A stretch of 57,041 nt of DNA from Bacteroidota bacterium. Its GTDB lineage: Bacteria; Bacteroidota; Bacteroidia; Chitinophagales; Chitinophagaceae. Below are positions 35,122 through 43,186 of this stretch, piece after piece. The notes under the pieces are model-generated. The model was not told the origin of the DNA and searched no databases. It was given only the letters and a program-made list of their open reading frames with translations. The stretch lies in NCBI GenBank assembly GCA_018267615.1, contig JAFDYD010000058.1:6361-63401 (forward strand). The letters run 5' to 3'. The position numbers and the translations under genes are program-made. Position 1 is the first letter of the stretch. Every line of letters starts with the position of its first letter.

Positions 35122-37137
35122 ATGAAAAAAATTCTTACCTGCTTTTTGTTGTTAGTCATATTTGAAAAAGGGATGTCGCAGATCGCTTATTATGATGCGT
35201 TAAAGCTTGCTAACATGCTTGACGCCAGCAAACATTTTCCTTTGATAAAAAAAGATAGCGTTTCTTTTATTTTGAGACAATACCTTTCAAAAGACATTGC
35301 TACTCCAGGCGATTTTAAAAAGAACCCTTTTATTGTTCCGTACATGAATTTAGCAATGACATTTTCTGAGGGTAATGGTAATGATAAGGGAGTTAGCTTG
35401 TTGCCCGGCGCTATCGGCAATTTGGATGTCACCAGTATCGCTGATGGATTTGCAAGGTTTATTGTTGAACGGACTAAACAAGAATTGCAGGCCGCATTCT
35501 TCGATAAATTTATAAAATTGATAAAGGAGCCCCAGTACAAAGACGTGCGTACATTATTTCCAGCCACCTATGGTGTTGTGTTGACTTTACCAGCCATGGT
35601 ATATAATTATGAAAAATATATTCAATCGTTGCGCGATGCTTTTGGAAAGGATATGGAAACAATTCTTCCCCATATCGAAGATGTTTTGCAAAATGGAAAC
35701 TATAAAGATTTTTTCAATCAACACCGCGCGTTGAAATCTGTTTGCTTAACTGCATTATATTATGCGCATGGTTTGCAGCAAGGTGAACATATCGGTAAAC
35801 TTATTGAAGAATACACGCCAACAGACAATAAATATATTTTCGATAAAAAAAATCCTGATACAATCCGTGTAAATGCCATTCGCTTTATACAGGAAGTTTC
35901 CAAATCATTTAAAACAGTAGTACCAGGAAATGAGTATTGGGTTCCTGCCGACAGTATCCAGCAATTATTAAATAGCAGCAATGCCGATGCGTTGAATATT
36001 TATTTTGGATTGTTATATCAGAAAGTGATTGACATCAGAGTTTGTGATACCGATCCGGCTACTACGTATGGAAAAGTGATGGCGACCATCGCGGATAATG
36101 TTCATAAATTAAAAGATTTGATTGAAACGATATCCGGTCAAATAGATAACGCACAAAGTCAATTAAAGAGTTTTCTTGAAAAACAAAAAAAGGATCGTAC
36201 TATAACAGATTATATCGGCTATTTCAACGGAGCCACGCGTTTGATAGAAAGTTTTAAAGAAAATCAATTTACAAAAAGTATCATTTCTTTCTTGCCACCA
36301 GCGGCGCAAGCAGATATAGAACTTTACTGGACAAAATACACGCATGTTATCGACGCCACCAATTCATTGCTTTCTATTTATACAAGTGTTAAAGAAAAAA
36401 ATTATAGTGTTGCCATAAGCAACGTGCGAGTTTTATACGACATGCGGTTTACTCCGGATAGTGCGGATAATGCTGATACTGGAAAAAAAGTTCAGGATGT
36501 AATTGATTTTTTATTGGATAAAGGAGCATTCATTGCAAGTGTGGCGCAGGCAAAAACATCACAGGAGGTTTACGATGCCATCAATATGGTGGCGATGCCA
36601 ACAGGAAGTGCGAGGGTAAAAAGACTTTCGAAATTCAACGTTGCAGTAAATGGTTATTGTGGTTTGTTTGTGGGATATGAGCAAATACAAGGTGTCGATA
36701 AAAAATTTAAGCTAAATGGTTATGGACTTACTGCTCCGATCGGATTAAGCATTAGTCGCGGTCATTCGATATTCTTTATTGGTACCGGGCCGAAAGGATG
36801 GAAAGAAAGTAAATACGGATGGTCAACTTCTCTTTTTATTTCTTTGATTGACCTGGGAGCCGTGGCAGCTTTTAGATTTAAGGATGATACTACGGCGCAG
36901 GTACCGACGATTCAACTAAAAAATATTTTTTCTCCCGGTGCTTTTATTTCTATCGGAATTCCAAAATGCCCGGTGTCATTAAATTTTGGAGCGCAGTTCG
37001 GGCCTAACCTGAGAAAGATAGACAACAACAGCACCGTACTGGCAAGTCAGGATAATGATAATAAGATTTATATCAGGTACAGTTTTTCTGTGGTGGTGGA
37101 TATACCGTTATTCAATTTGGCGACATCAACGAGATAG
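35122..37137 (+). CDS. Large exported protein of unknown family, last gene of the cluster
   Basis: A 671-aa protein with signal peptide MKKILTCFLLLVIFEKGMSQ. Residues about 20-490 are mainly helical (for example FARFIVERTKQELQAAFFDKFIKLI, then LKDLIETISGQIDNAQSQLKSFLEKQKKD). Residues about 520-671 are beta-rich with alternating hydrophobics (YGLTAPIGLSISRGHSIFFIG, YGWSTSLFISLIDLGAVAAFRF, FSPGAFISIGIPKCPVSLNFGAQFGP) and could form a small outer-membrane barrel. No known family is recognised. It follows the S8-like gene by 10 nt, so it belongs to the same transcript. A membrane-tethered periplasmic partner of the cluster is the most economical inference. Confidence 0.6.
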   Translation: MKKILTCFLLLVIFEKGMSQIAYYDALKLANMLDASKHFPLIKKDSVSFILRQYLSKDIATPGDFKKNPFIVPYMNLAMTFSEGNGNDKGVSLLPGAIGNLDVTSIADGFARFIVERTKQELQAAFFDKFIKLIKEPQYKDVRTLFPATYGVVLTLPAMVYNYEKYIQSLRDAFGKDMETILPHIEDVLQNGNYKDFFNQHRALKSVCLTALYYAHGLQQGEHIGKLIEEYTPTDNKYIFDKKNPDTIRVNAIRFIQEVSKSFKTVVPGNEYWVPADSIQQLLNSSNADALNIYFGLLYQKVIDIRVCDTDPATTYGKVMATIADNVHKLKDLIETISGQIDNAQSQLKSFLEKQKKDRTITDYIGYFNGATRLIESFKENQFTKSIISFLPPAAQADIELYWTKYTHVIDATNSLLSIYTSVKEKNYSVAISNVRVLYDMRFTPDSADNADTGKKVQDVIDFLLDKGAFIASVAQAKTSQEVYDAINMVAMPTGSARVKRLSKFNVAVNGYCGLFVGYEQIQGVDKKFKLNGYGLTAPIGLSISRGHSIFFIGTGPKGWKESKYGWSTSLFISLIDLGAVAAFRFKDDTTAQVPTIQLKNIFSPGAFISIGIPKCPVSLNFGAQFGPNLRKIDNNSTVLASQDNDNKIYIRYSFSVVVDIPLFNLATSTR

Positions 37138-37186
37138 GTGCTTTCAAAAAAAATTTATGATTGTACTTTTATGAAAATTGAAACTC

Positions 37187-37438
37187 ATGGGGCGAAACAT
37201 TTCTATATCACTTGGTGACCATTTCGAAGCATTTATTGATGATAAAGTTTCAACTGGCAGATTTAAAAATGCCAGCGAAGTTATAATAGCAGGGCTTCGC
37301 CTTTTAAAGGAAGAAGAAACAAAAATAACAGTTTTGAAAACGGCAATCGAAGAAGGTATTAATAGCGGCTCAATAAAAAGATTCGACGCTAAAAAACATT
37401 TAGAACGACTTAAAGCAGTCAAAAGAAAAAAGCCTTGA
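37187..37438 (+). CDS. ParD-like ribbon-helix-helix antitoxin, without a toxin gene
   Basis: An 83-aa protein. MGRNISISLGDHFEAFIDDKV.. and GRFKNASEVIIAGLRLLKEEE match the type II antitoxin ParD/CopG family: a ribbon-helix-helix N-terminus, then a helical toxin-binding tail. The ATG at 37187 is chosen; 37178 would be a TTG. ParD neutralises ParE, which is normally encoded right after. Here the next features are a terminator and tRNAs on the other strand, so there is no toxin. The hairpin at 37426-37455 overlaps its stop codon. It may be an orphan antitoxin left after loss of parE, or act on a distant toxin. Confidence 0.75.
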   Translation: MGRNISISLGDHFEAFIDDKVSTGRFKNASEVIIAGLRLLKEEETKITVLKTAIEEGINSGSIKRFDAKKHLERLKAVKRKKP

Positions 37439-37455
37439 CTAACCAAGGCTTTTTG
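37426..37455. terminator. Bidirectional terminator between parD-like gene and the tRNAs
   Basis: AAAAAGCCTTG / CAAGGCTTTTT stem with a short loop; T runs on both strands. The stop codon of the plus-strand gene lies inside it, and the minus-strand tRNA-Pro ends at its edge. Confidence 0.85.
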
Positions 37456-37530
37456 TCGGGGCGGCAAGATTCGAACTTGCGACCTCCTGGTCCCAAACCA
37501 GGCGCGATAACCGGGCTACGCTACGCCCCG
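37456..37530 (-). tRNA. tRNA-Pro (anticodon TGG)
   Basis: Complementary strand starts CGGGGCGTAGCG and ends CTTGCCGCCCCG plus discriminator A. Acceptor 7 bp, D arm, anticodon stem CCTGG/CCAGG with loop TTTGGGA, T arm with GTTCGAATC. CCA is not encoded. Confidence 0.95.
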
Positions 37531-37576
37531 AAATATTTAAAAACATCGTCAACACCAAGTTTCGACGATTCGAGAG

Positions 37577-37667
37577 CGGAGAGGGAGGGATTCGAACCCT
37601 CGGTACAAGTTTAAGCTCGTACAACGGTTTAGCAAACCGGCCCTTTCGGCCACTCAGGCACCTCTCC
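37577..37667 (-). tRNA. tRNA-Ser (anticodon GCT)
   Basis: Complementary strand starts GGAGAGGTGCCTGAGTGGCC and ends with the acceptor strand CCTCTCC plus discriminator G, as in serine tRNAs. Anticodon loop TTGCTAA; long variable arm of about 19 nt (TACGAGCTTAAACTTGTA). T arm with GGTTCGAATCC. Lies 46 nt upstream of tRNA-Pro and is probably cotranscribed with it. Confidence 0.95.
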
Positions 37668-37745
37668 ATCCTGCCTTTAATGGAAGGGTGGCAAAAATAG
37701 TATTATTTATCGTGCAGACAAAACAAAAAGGGAACGAATTCGATG

Positions 37746-37818
37746 ATTTTATCGTGAGACGTTAAACGTGAGACGTGAGAGGTGAACGTGATTCGCATAC
37801 GATTGACATCTCACGATA
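37746..37818. repeat. Inverted repeat (CGTGAGA word)
   Basis: TATCGTGAGACGT (37750-37762) pairs with ACATCTCACGATA (37806-37818) with one mismatch. The interior is a degenerate CGTGAGA/CGTTAAA/CGTGAGA array. The right arm contains the last codon and stop (TCG TGA) of the DinB gene. It shares its word with the repeats at 18001 and 56392. Confidence 0.7.
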
Positions 37819-38338
37819 CATCAACATTTTTTATGGCAAGGCGTTGATGGTGCTGTACATGGTAAATAGTGAAAAACATCATTTCCCTTAAGGTTAATTT
37901 TCCTAATAAAGGATGAGGCATAATATATTGCTCGAGCTCCTCTTCGGAAAAATCGTCGATCCTGGTAGAAAGTTTTTCAACAACAGCATAAAGTTTTTCC
38001 AGCCATTTATTTTTTTGTTGAAATGTGATCTGTGATGGTATGAATTTTCCTTGCGCTTTTCCGCCTCCGGATAATTTTTGCTGATATTTTTCAATCAATC
38101 CTTCATAAGTCCTCGATGGCCTGTTTGCTTTGCCAATGATAATCTTCATTGCAGGTTTCGGAATTCGCATCGCAAGTACCAGCACCGCCACCGAACGATA
38201 GATATGATCGAGTTGCTGGCCAGCGTTCCATTTTCCTTCAGGCGTGAACAAAAAATCTCCTTCACTCAATGAATCGATCGCTGATATGAAATTTTTATGA
38301 TGTGTTTTTAATTCTTGTTTTATTGTTTCTTTATCCAT
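37811..38338 (-). CDS. DinB family protein (four-helix metalloprotein)
   Basis: A 175-aa DinB-superfamily protein. The conserved metal-site histidines are visible: His in AGQQLDHIYRSVAVL (about residue 45) and HVQHHQRL (about 162-165). These proteins form four-helix bundles that bind a divalent metal; some act as thiol-dependent transferases, but most members in Bacteroidota are uncharacterised. Its last codon and stop lie inside a repeat arm. The gene starts 10 nt after the stop of the NTF2-like gene on the same strand, so the two may be cotranscribed. Confidence 0.85.
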   Translation of the reverse strand: MDKETIKQELKTHHKNFISAIDSLSEGDFLFTPEGKWNAGQQLDHIYRSVAVLVLAMRIPKPAMKIIIGKANRPSRTYEGLIEKYQQKLSGGGKAQGKFIPSQITFQQKNKWLEKLYAVVEKLSTRIDDFSEEELEQYIMPHPLLGKLTLREMMFFTIYHVQHHQRLAIKNVDVS

Positions 38339-38348
38339 GTTCCTTTTT

Positions 38349-38819
38349 CTAATTATTTATTTTGGACGCATGCAGGTGAAATATCAGCCAATTGTTTTTT
38401 TCTTTCTTCATCACAACCGTTCTTCTGCTGATGGCATCGGGATCTATCAATTCAAAACTGGTAATCGCCATATTTCCTACGATATCGGTTTGTATTTTTT
38501 GCGGATCGATATCAAGATAAGGCGGACCAGATCTGTTTTTTTTCACGCGGTCAAAAAAACTTTTAAAAACCACCATAATACTGTCCCTCCCCTTTATACG
38601 TCCGGCCACCATTGCCGAAGGCGGAAAAAATACCGTAGCATCATTTGAGAAATAATTTTTAAGCTGATCAGCGTCCAGGTTTCTCAGCGCATCCACAAAG
38701 CCTTTCAGTTGCGTTTCAATAATCAAAGAATCCTTTGCTGTTGATTGTACCTTTATTTGTGCGACGATACAATTTGTAAACAAAGCAGTGGCAAATAGAA
38801 CAATAGCTAATTTACGCAT
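38349..38819 (-). CDS. Exported NTF2-like / SnoaL-type protein
   Basis: A 156-aa protein with signal peptide MRKLAIVLFATALFTNCIVAQ, then a single NTF2-like domain. Landmarks are LIIETQLKGFVDALRNLDADQLKNYFSNDATVFFPPS, IMVVFKSFFDRVKK, and the closing strand NNWLIFHLHAS. The ATG at 38819 is preferred over that at 38825 because it leads directly into the signal peptide. Such DUF4440/SnoaL-like exported proteins bind small hydrophobic ligands or are enzymes; the function here is unknown. It lies upstream of the DinB gene and its own start is followed by a CACATAGG-family repeat. Confidence 0.75.
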   Translation of the reverse strand: MRKLAIVLFATALFTNCIVAQIKVQSTAKDSLIIETQLKGFVDALRNLDADQLKNYFSNDATVFFPPSAMVAGRIKGRDSIMVVFKSFFDRVKKNRSGPPYLDIDPQKIQTDIVGNMAITSFELIDPDAISRRTVVMKKEKNNWLIFHLHASKINN

Positions 38820-38861
38820 AGGCATTAAGGTTGGATAATTAAAAATTAAAATTTTCCATAG

Positions 38862-38960
38862 TGTATCAATTTGAGATTTCTATGTGTAACTATGTGCCTA
38901 CTGTGCCTATGTGGTAAAAAAAATTACTAACTAGTTATATAGAAATTGCAAATTGATACA
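38862..38960. repeat. Inverted repeat, CACATAGGCACAGTAGG family, copy B
   Basis: TGTATCAATTTGAGATTTCTAT at the left (38862) pairs with its complement ending 38960 (about 28 bp, four mismatches or bulges). The left side contains TATGTGCCTACTGTGCCTAT, the signature word in the opposite orientation, then an A-run; the right side has lost its complement of the word. Confidence 0.8.
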
Positions 38961-38982
38961 ATACCAGATTCTCAGATTTGTG

Positions 38983-39426
38983 CTACATCCTGCTTTCCTG
39001 CCAATCTTTCGCGCTCATTTCAAAATGTATTTCTCCATTCGGTCTTTTACCGATCGCCTTCCATCCGGCTCTCCTGTAAAACTTTTCGGCTCTTGTATCC
39101 GGACTTGTACCCAGCCATATATTTTCTGTGGTCTGGATGAAATACCAATCGAGCATCGCATCATGCAATTTCTTTCCGATTCCTTTTCCTTCGTGCAAAG
39201 GTGCGACAAACAAAGCCCAGATATTATTCTTTACAAGATCAACAATGGCGAATCCGGCTACTTCATCATTTGTTTCGCATAACCATCCCTTACCACGTTT
39301 CGTTAGGAATTCTGTATAGTCATTCGTAGTGATCATCGAAGGATCAGGCAATATATTTTCGCGAACAGCAATCCTGATTTTGTGCAGTGCATCGATGTCT
39401 TTTATTTGTGCCTCGCGGATTATCAT
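38983..39426 (-). CDS. GNAT family N-acetyltransferase
   Basis: A 147-aa acetyl-CoA-dependent acetyltransferase. Order of GNAT motifs: MIIREAQIKDIDALHKIR at the start, EVAGFAIVDLVKNNIWALFVAP for strands 3 and 4, and the acetyl-CoA pyrophosphate loop HEGKGIGKKLHDAML (Q/R-x-x-G-x-G/A form), then AEKFYRRAGW. Substrate unknown. The start codon is the first base of an inverted-repeat arm; upstream is the DUF5916 gene on the same strand. Confidence 0.88.
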   Translation of the reverse strand: MIIREAQIKDIDALHKIRIAVRENILPDPSMITTNDYTEFLTKRGKGWLCETNDEVAGFAIVDLVKNNIWALFVAPLHEGKGIGKKLHDAMLDWYFIQTTENIWLGTSPDTRAEKFYRRAGWKAIGKRPNGEIHFEMSAKDWQESRM

Positions 39427-39613
39427 GAACTTCTGATTTTAATGATTGAAATGATGGGCTATGATCAATCAGATTGTTATTCATAAATGTGATGAAATTA
39501 CAATAACTATAATCTAAAAAGAATTACAAACGAATTTCTAATCTCAATCATCAAAAGTTTCTCAATAAAAATGGTCACAGCCCATCATTTCAATCATTCA
39601 AATCAGAAGTTCA
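39426..39613. repeat. Long-arm inverted repeat spanning a whole intergenic gap
   Basis: Arms 39426-39460 and 39579-39613 pair over 35 bp with one mismatch (inner word TGATTGAAATGATGGGCT). The outer ends touch the GNAT start codon (39426) and the DUF5916 stop codon (39611-39613). The 118-nt loop has no gene. Confidence 0.88.
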
Positions 39614-41842
39614 GAACTGTTTCAAAAAACTAATTTTTGCAATCACATGTTCATCCATTTGCGTTTTTGCCAGGAGATTGTTGAAGCTATTTTTATTATA
39701 CACAATATAAACATAAGAAAGCGGTTGGTATTCCCATGAAAAACGGATATTGTAATTTTCAGCATTGTTGTCGGAATTTTTTTGGTAGAATCCAATCAAC
39801 TGGATACGCGGATTCAAAGCGATGCGCGCTTCTACGCTATAAAGGTCAACCGTTTTATCGATTTTCGCTTCGCCCACACCCATGAAATGATTTCTATTAA
39901 AACGACCGATCACAGAAAAATGCGGAATCGGCGCAAACTGTAATTTCCAATCACCCGAATTTAATTTTCCATTGAAGTAGGGTCCCCATGTGTAAATCAC
40001 ATTCAGGTTTAGCAATTTTGAAGGATCGGTACTTGCCCAGATCTGTTGTTGGTTATAATTGTATTTACCCGGTAGAATGGTTACCCCCAGCGGCACGAAA
40101 GGATCGGTCAGATTTTGATACACTGGAATAATTCCATATCCAAAAAAAGCACCGCTTTGAAAATTTAGCCAGATAGGATACATGATGATCGATCTTTCAA
40201 TTTGTTTTCCAGTAGAAGCCTGGTGATATAATTCGAGACTTATACTTGGCTCAAATGCACGCAGAATTTTTTTTACGGGCAATGCTTTTCCCCGATAATA
40301 ATAGAAAATTCCGGGAGTCGTGGCGATCACATCGTTTCTCGAAACAAAACCTGTTTCCGGATTGAAATCTTTGGTAACAACGGATTGCGTCCACCATACT
40401 TTCATTTGATTGGTGGAATAATAATATTGTGCGAATCCGGCAAAACCTTGTTTGCCGCCATTGCTCGTTGCAGAGTGAATGATCATTGTATTCAATGAAT
40501 GAGCTTCTCCCAATCGAAAAAAACCGTCGATGGTACTGACAATATTTGATCCGTGGGAATTCGTTTTCACTACTTCCAATACGCCAATGCGATTCTGTGT
40601 TCCAAAATTTTCAGAGTATCTGCCTACTAAAAAATTTGTGGCGGGAATTGTATCGAGCGGAGCTTGCTGAAGTGCAATGGCGCCGAAATTTCTTTTTATA
40701 GATCTATAAACAAATCTGCCTCCACCGCGAATGGCAATCGGGTTACCATTGTCATCCAGGCCAATCTTCCTGCTGAAAAAAGGTTGAATACGCATAAGGC
40801 CGCCCGAAGCATCGTCGGCTGTTGAGAGACCGACACCAAACAGCGAAGCATTCTCGAGGAAAAATTGTCTTCTTTCCGGAAAAAAAACAGAGAACCTCGA
40901 TACGTTATTGATGCCTCTGTCTGCATCCACCTGTGCAAAATCTGTATTGGCAGTAAGATCCAAAACAGTATTTGTGTTGATGGCCCATTTTAAATCGCCA
41001 CCGAATTTCCCATTGGTCTGATAGGGTTTTGTTGTTGAATCCGAAATATTATAATGATCATATGAACCCAACATGTATGGTTGAAAACGGATATTTGGTT
41101 TGGGAGGAGGCGGTTGTAAATTTTTTAATATACCGGCATAGTTCATGCGCACTGACGAGTAGGCCCGCGGAAATTCAGAAAGCGCCGTGATCTCATTGGT
41201 GAGCCTTCTGTTGCGATATACATTAAAACCCCAGTTTTGAACGGTGTCAGTTGTTTTTGGATAACGAAGCGTTTGCCAGGGGATCGCGAACTCTGCAACC
41301 CATCCGGAGTCTGTTCTTGTTGTGCGAACGCGCCAAAGTCCGTCCCAGTCAATATCGTAATACAAATCATCGAATGACAAAAAATCGCGTTGAACACCAT
41401 AAGGATTCGAAACAAGCGACATTGCGTTTCGCTTATCATTAAATCCATCGAATGCGAGCGAAATCAAATCGTGGGCCCTGTAATCGAAATCTCTTTTGAA
41501 ATCGGTTGCACGCAATGCTTTTTTTCCAAGTGAATCACGCGCGAAGATTCCAAAATATAAATACTGTTGATTGTATAAAACTCTTACTTCAGTTTCAAAA
41601 GTAGGGGACTGACTTTGATGCGGTTCTATTTGTATAAACTTCGGCGAAGGTTTTGCCAATTGCCATTCGGGTTCATTCAATAATCCATCAATATGCAGGG
41701 AGGAACGAATGCGAACAGCTTCTATTTCTTTTTTAATGGAATCAGGCTTGAATACTTCTCCGTTTTGCGCCAAGGCAGAAGAACCCAAAAAAAGAAAAAA
41801 AGTAAATGGAATTTTCACAAGTGCTAGCAGGCTATTTTTCAA
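39611..41842 (-). CDS. DUF5916 domain protein with CBM9-like N-terminal domain, outer membrane
   Basis: A 743-aa protein with signal peptide (VKIPFTFFLFLGSSALAQ). Residues about 45-240 resemble carbohydrate-binding family 9 (IDGLLNEPEWQLAKPSPKFIQIEPHQSQ, then DSGWVAEFAIPWQTLRYP). From about 245 to the end is the DUF5916 region, rich in alternating beta strands (for example GVLEVVKTNSHGSNIVSTIDGFF) and ending in Phe (ISFLKQF), consistent with an outer-membrane barrel. DUF5916 proteins are widespread in Bacteroidota; their substrate is unknown. Monocistronic between two hairpins. Confidence 0.85.
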   Translation of the reverse strand: MKNSLLALVKIPFTFFLFLGSSALAQNGEVFKPDSIKKEIEAVRIRSSLHIDGLLNEPEWQLAKPSPKFIQIEPHQSQSPTFETEVRVLYNQQYLYFGIFARDSLGKKALRATDFKRDFDYRAHDLISLAFDGFNDKRNAMSLVSNPYGVQRDFLSFDDLYYDIDWDGLWRVRTTRTDSGWVAEFAIPWQTLRYPKTTDTVQNWGFNVYRNRRLTNEITALSEFPRAYSSVRMNYAGILKNLQPPPPKPNIRFQPYMLGSYDHYNISDSTTKPYQTNGKFGGDLKWAINTNTVLDLTANTDFAQVDADRGINNVSRFSVFFPERRQFFLENASLFGVGLSTADDASGGLMRIQPFFSRKIGLDDNGNPIAIRGGGRFVYRSIKRNFGAIALQQAPLDTIPATNFLVGRYSENFGTQNRIGVLEVVKTNSHGSNIVSTIDGFFRLGEAHSLNTMIIHSATSNGGKQGFAGFAQYYYSTNQMKVWWTQSVVTKDFNPETGFVSRNDVIATTPGIFYYYRGKALPVKKILRAFEPSISLELYHQASTGKQIERSIIMYPIWLNFQSGAFFGYGIIPVYQNLTDPFVPLGVTILPGKYNYNQQQIWASTDPSKLLNLNVIYTWGPYFNGKLNSGDWKLQFAPIPHFSVIGRFNRNHFMGVGEAKIDKTVDLYSVEARIALNPRIQLIGFYQKNSDNNAENYNIRFSWEYQPLSYVYIVYNKNSFNNLLAKTQMDEHVIAKISFLKQF

Positions 41843-41867
41843 GGTTAGTCTTTATAATAGGTTGATG

Positions 41868-41939
41868 GAATGAGAGCGAAGAAACAAAGCGGAGAGCGGC
41901 TTAACTTTCGCTCGCCGTTCTGTTTCTCCACTCTCATTC
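41868..41939. repeat. Inverted repeat (GAGAAACAGA / AGAGCG words)
   Basis: GAATGAGAGCGAAGAAACAA.. at 41868-41898 pairs with 41909-41939 at 26 of 31 positions, 10-nt loop. Shares GAGTGGAGAAACAGA with the repeat at 24231. Lies upstream of the DUF5916 gene. The 41940-42025 remainder shows nothing. Confidence 0.75.
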
Positions 41940-42025
41940 GGTTCATACAGTTACTCAAAGTTCTTTTTATAATTCCTTCAGCCTATCGGCATTTTCCAAC
42001 TGGCAGTACCATTGCACCTAATGGA

Positions 42026-42580
42026 TCAATGATCACTTGACAGCAGCGAATAAATTGCTGAATCCAGGAATATTCCATCAAAATAGTGGTTTTCTCGAAA
42101 ATATGCTTCACGTACAAAATGATTTTTTTCTAAAAGTTTGATGGATGGCTGATTTTTAGGATTGACATTTGCTTCGATAGAATGCAATTTCATCGTCGTA
42201 AATGCATAGTCGAGTGCAACGCCGATGGCTTCTTGCATCAAACCTTTTCCCTGGAAATCAGGAAAAATCATATATCCGATCTCTGCTCTGAAATGGTCTT
42301 TGATAACGCGCCAGAATCCGATAGTGCCGATTAACCGGGGTTGATCCTTTGGTGAAATGGCCCAGGTAATACCATCATTATTTTTGAGATCGGTTTCTAT
42401 TTTTTCAATTAATGTCTTGACATCGTCAATGGTTTTTGCCAAAGGCCTGTCGAGATATTGCATTGCCTGTTTATTGGAGCGCAGTAAAAAAAATTGAGGT
42501 GCGTCCTCGAATGTGATTTGCCTCAATACCAATCGTTCGGTATATAATATTGGAAAGGGATTGAAATTCAGTGTTAGCAT
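42026..42580 (-). CDS. GNAT family N-acetyltransferase (RimJ/RimL-like)
   Basis: A 184-aa acetyltransferase from the ATG at 42580; an upstream start at 42604 would overlap the DUF1801 gene and is less likely. It shows the RimJ/RimL type: TERLVLRQITFEDAPQFFLLRSN at the start, LIGTIGFWRVIKDHFRAEIGYMI, the acetyl-CoA loop FQGKGLMQEAIGVALDYAFT, then the closing NPKNQPSIKLLEKNHFVRE. RimJ/RimL relatives acetylate N-termini of ribosomal proteins, but many members act on other substrates. It begins 7 nt after the DUF1801 stop, so both form an operon. Confidence 0.88.
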   Translation of the reverse strand: MLTLNFNPFPILYTERLVLRQITFEDAPQFFLLRSNKQAMQYLDRPLAKTIDDVKTLIEKIETDLKNNDGITWAISPKDQPRLIGTIGFWRVIKDHFRAEIGYMIFPDFQGKGLMQEAIGVALDYAFTTMKLHSIEANVNPKNQPSIKLLEKNHFVREAYFRENHYFDGIFLDSAIYSLLSSDH

Positions 42581-42587
42581 AATGCAT

Positions 42588-42935
42588 TTATTTATAAAGA
42601 GCAATTACTTCTTTTAAAATGGTGTTTATTTTTTTCATTGGTAAATTTTTATCCGCGTCGATTAAAAGTATTTTCATCCTTGCTCTTTTTTCAATAATTA
42701 AATCCGGGTGATTGATTTTTTTTCCTTCAACAATGCCGATATAAGGCTGCAGTAATTTTTTATGTACCCACAAATAGCAAAACATTTTCCCCTTGTAACA
42801 AAAAAACGGCATTCCATATTTCCAGGATTCTGTAATATGAATGTCTTGTTTAAGAATATGCGCGCGCAGAAATTGCAGGCAGCTTTTCACCGGCTCTTCT
42901 TTCTGCAGATAATAATTGTCTAGAGGCTTGAGCAT
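42588..42935 (-). CDS. DUF1801 (YdhG-like) family protein
   Basis: A 115-aa protein of the DUF1801 family. Landmarks are the central motif ITESWKYGMPFFCYKGKMFCYLWVHKK and the Pro/Lys-rich C-terminal region, ending KKINTILKEVIALYK. Family members are small alpha/beta proteins, iron-chaperone-like by similarity to frataxin-fold proteins, without proven function. It is the first gene of a two-gene operon with the RimJ/RimL-like acetyltransferase, and is divergent from the cytochrome/DUF1549 gene across a gap that contains a 43-bp-arm palindrome. Confidence 0.75.
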   Translation of the reverse strand: MLKPLDNYYLQKEEPVKSCLQFLRAHILKQDIHITESWKYGMPFFCYKGKMFCYLWVHKKLLQPYIGIVEGKKINHPDLIIEKRARMKILLIDADKNLPMKKINTILKEVIALYK

Positions 42936-43000
42936 GGGATCACAAATATAAATTTACATTCAGTATTAACTATTGATAAAAGAGACGGTTTATTTTTCTA

Positions 43001-43094
43001 AAATATTTCGCGCAGAGCACGCAGAGAAAAAGAGTACGCAGAGTAATCTCCCTCCGTGTACTCTTTTTCTCTGCGTGCTCTGCGCGAAATATTT
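43001..43094. repeat. Long inverted repeat (CGCAGAG word)
   Basis: Arms 43001-43043 and 43052-43094 pair over 43 bp with two mismatches around an 8-nt loop. Arms contain degenerate CGCAGAG units. It stands between divergent genes, so it is not where a terminator is expected. Confidence 0.88.
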
Positions 43095-43186
43095 CCGGAC
43101 TTTCAAACCCACCGCTACCCAATATTCACACTCCGGTATTTCACAAAAAAATTGTAATTTCAACAGTTATCCAATTGCTTGTTTTA

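Noticed and set aside
37456..37667. tRNA-associated integration site
   Set aside because: No integrase, no att-like duplication of a tRNA 3' end, and flanking genes look chromosomal.
37439..37669. 76-codon minus-strand frame
   Set aside because: It lies on top of tRNA-Pro and tRNA-Ser.
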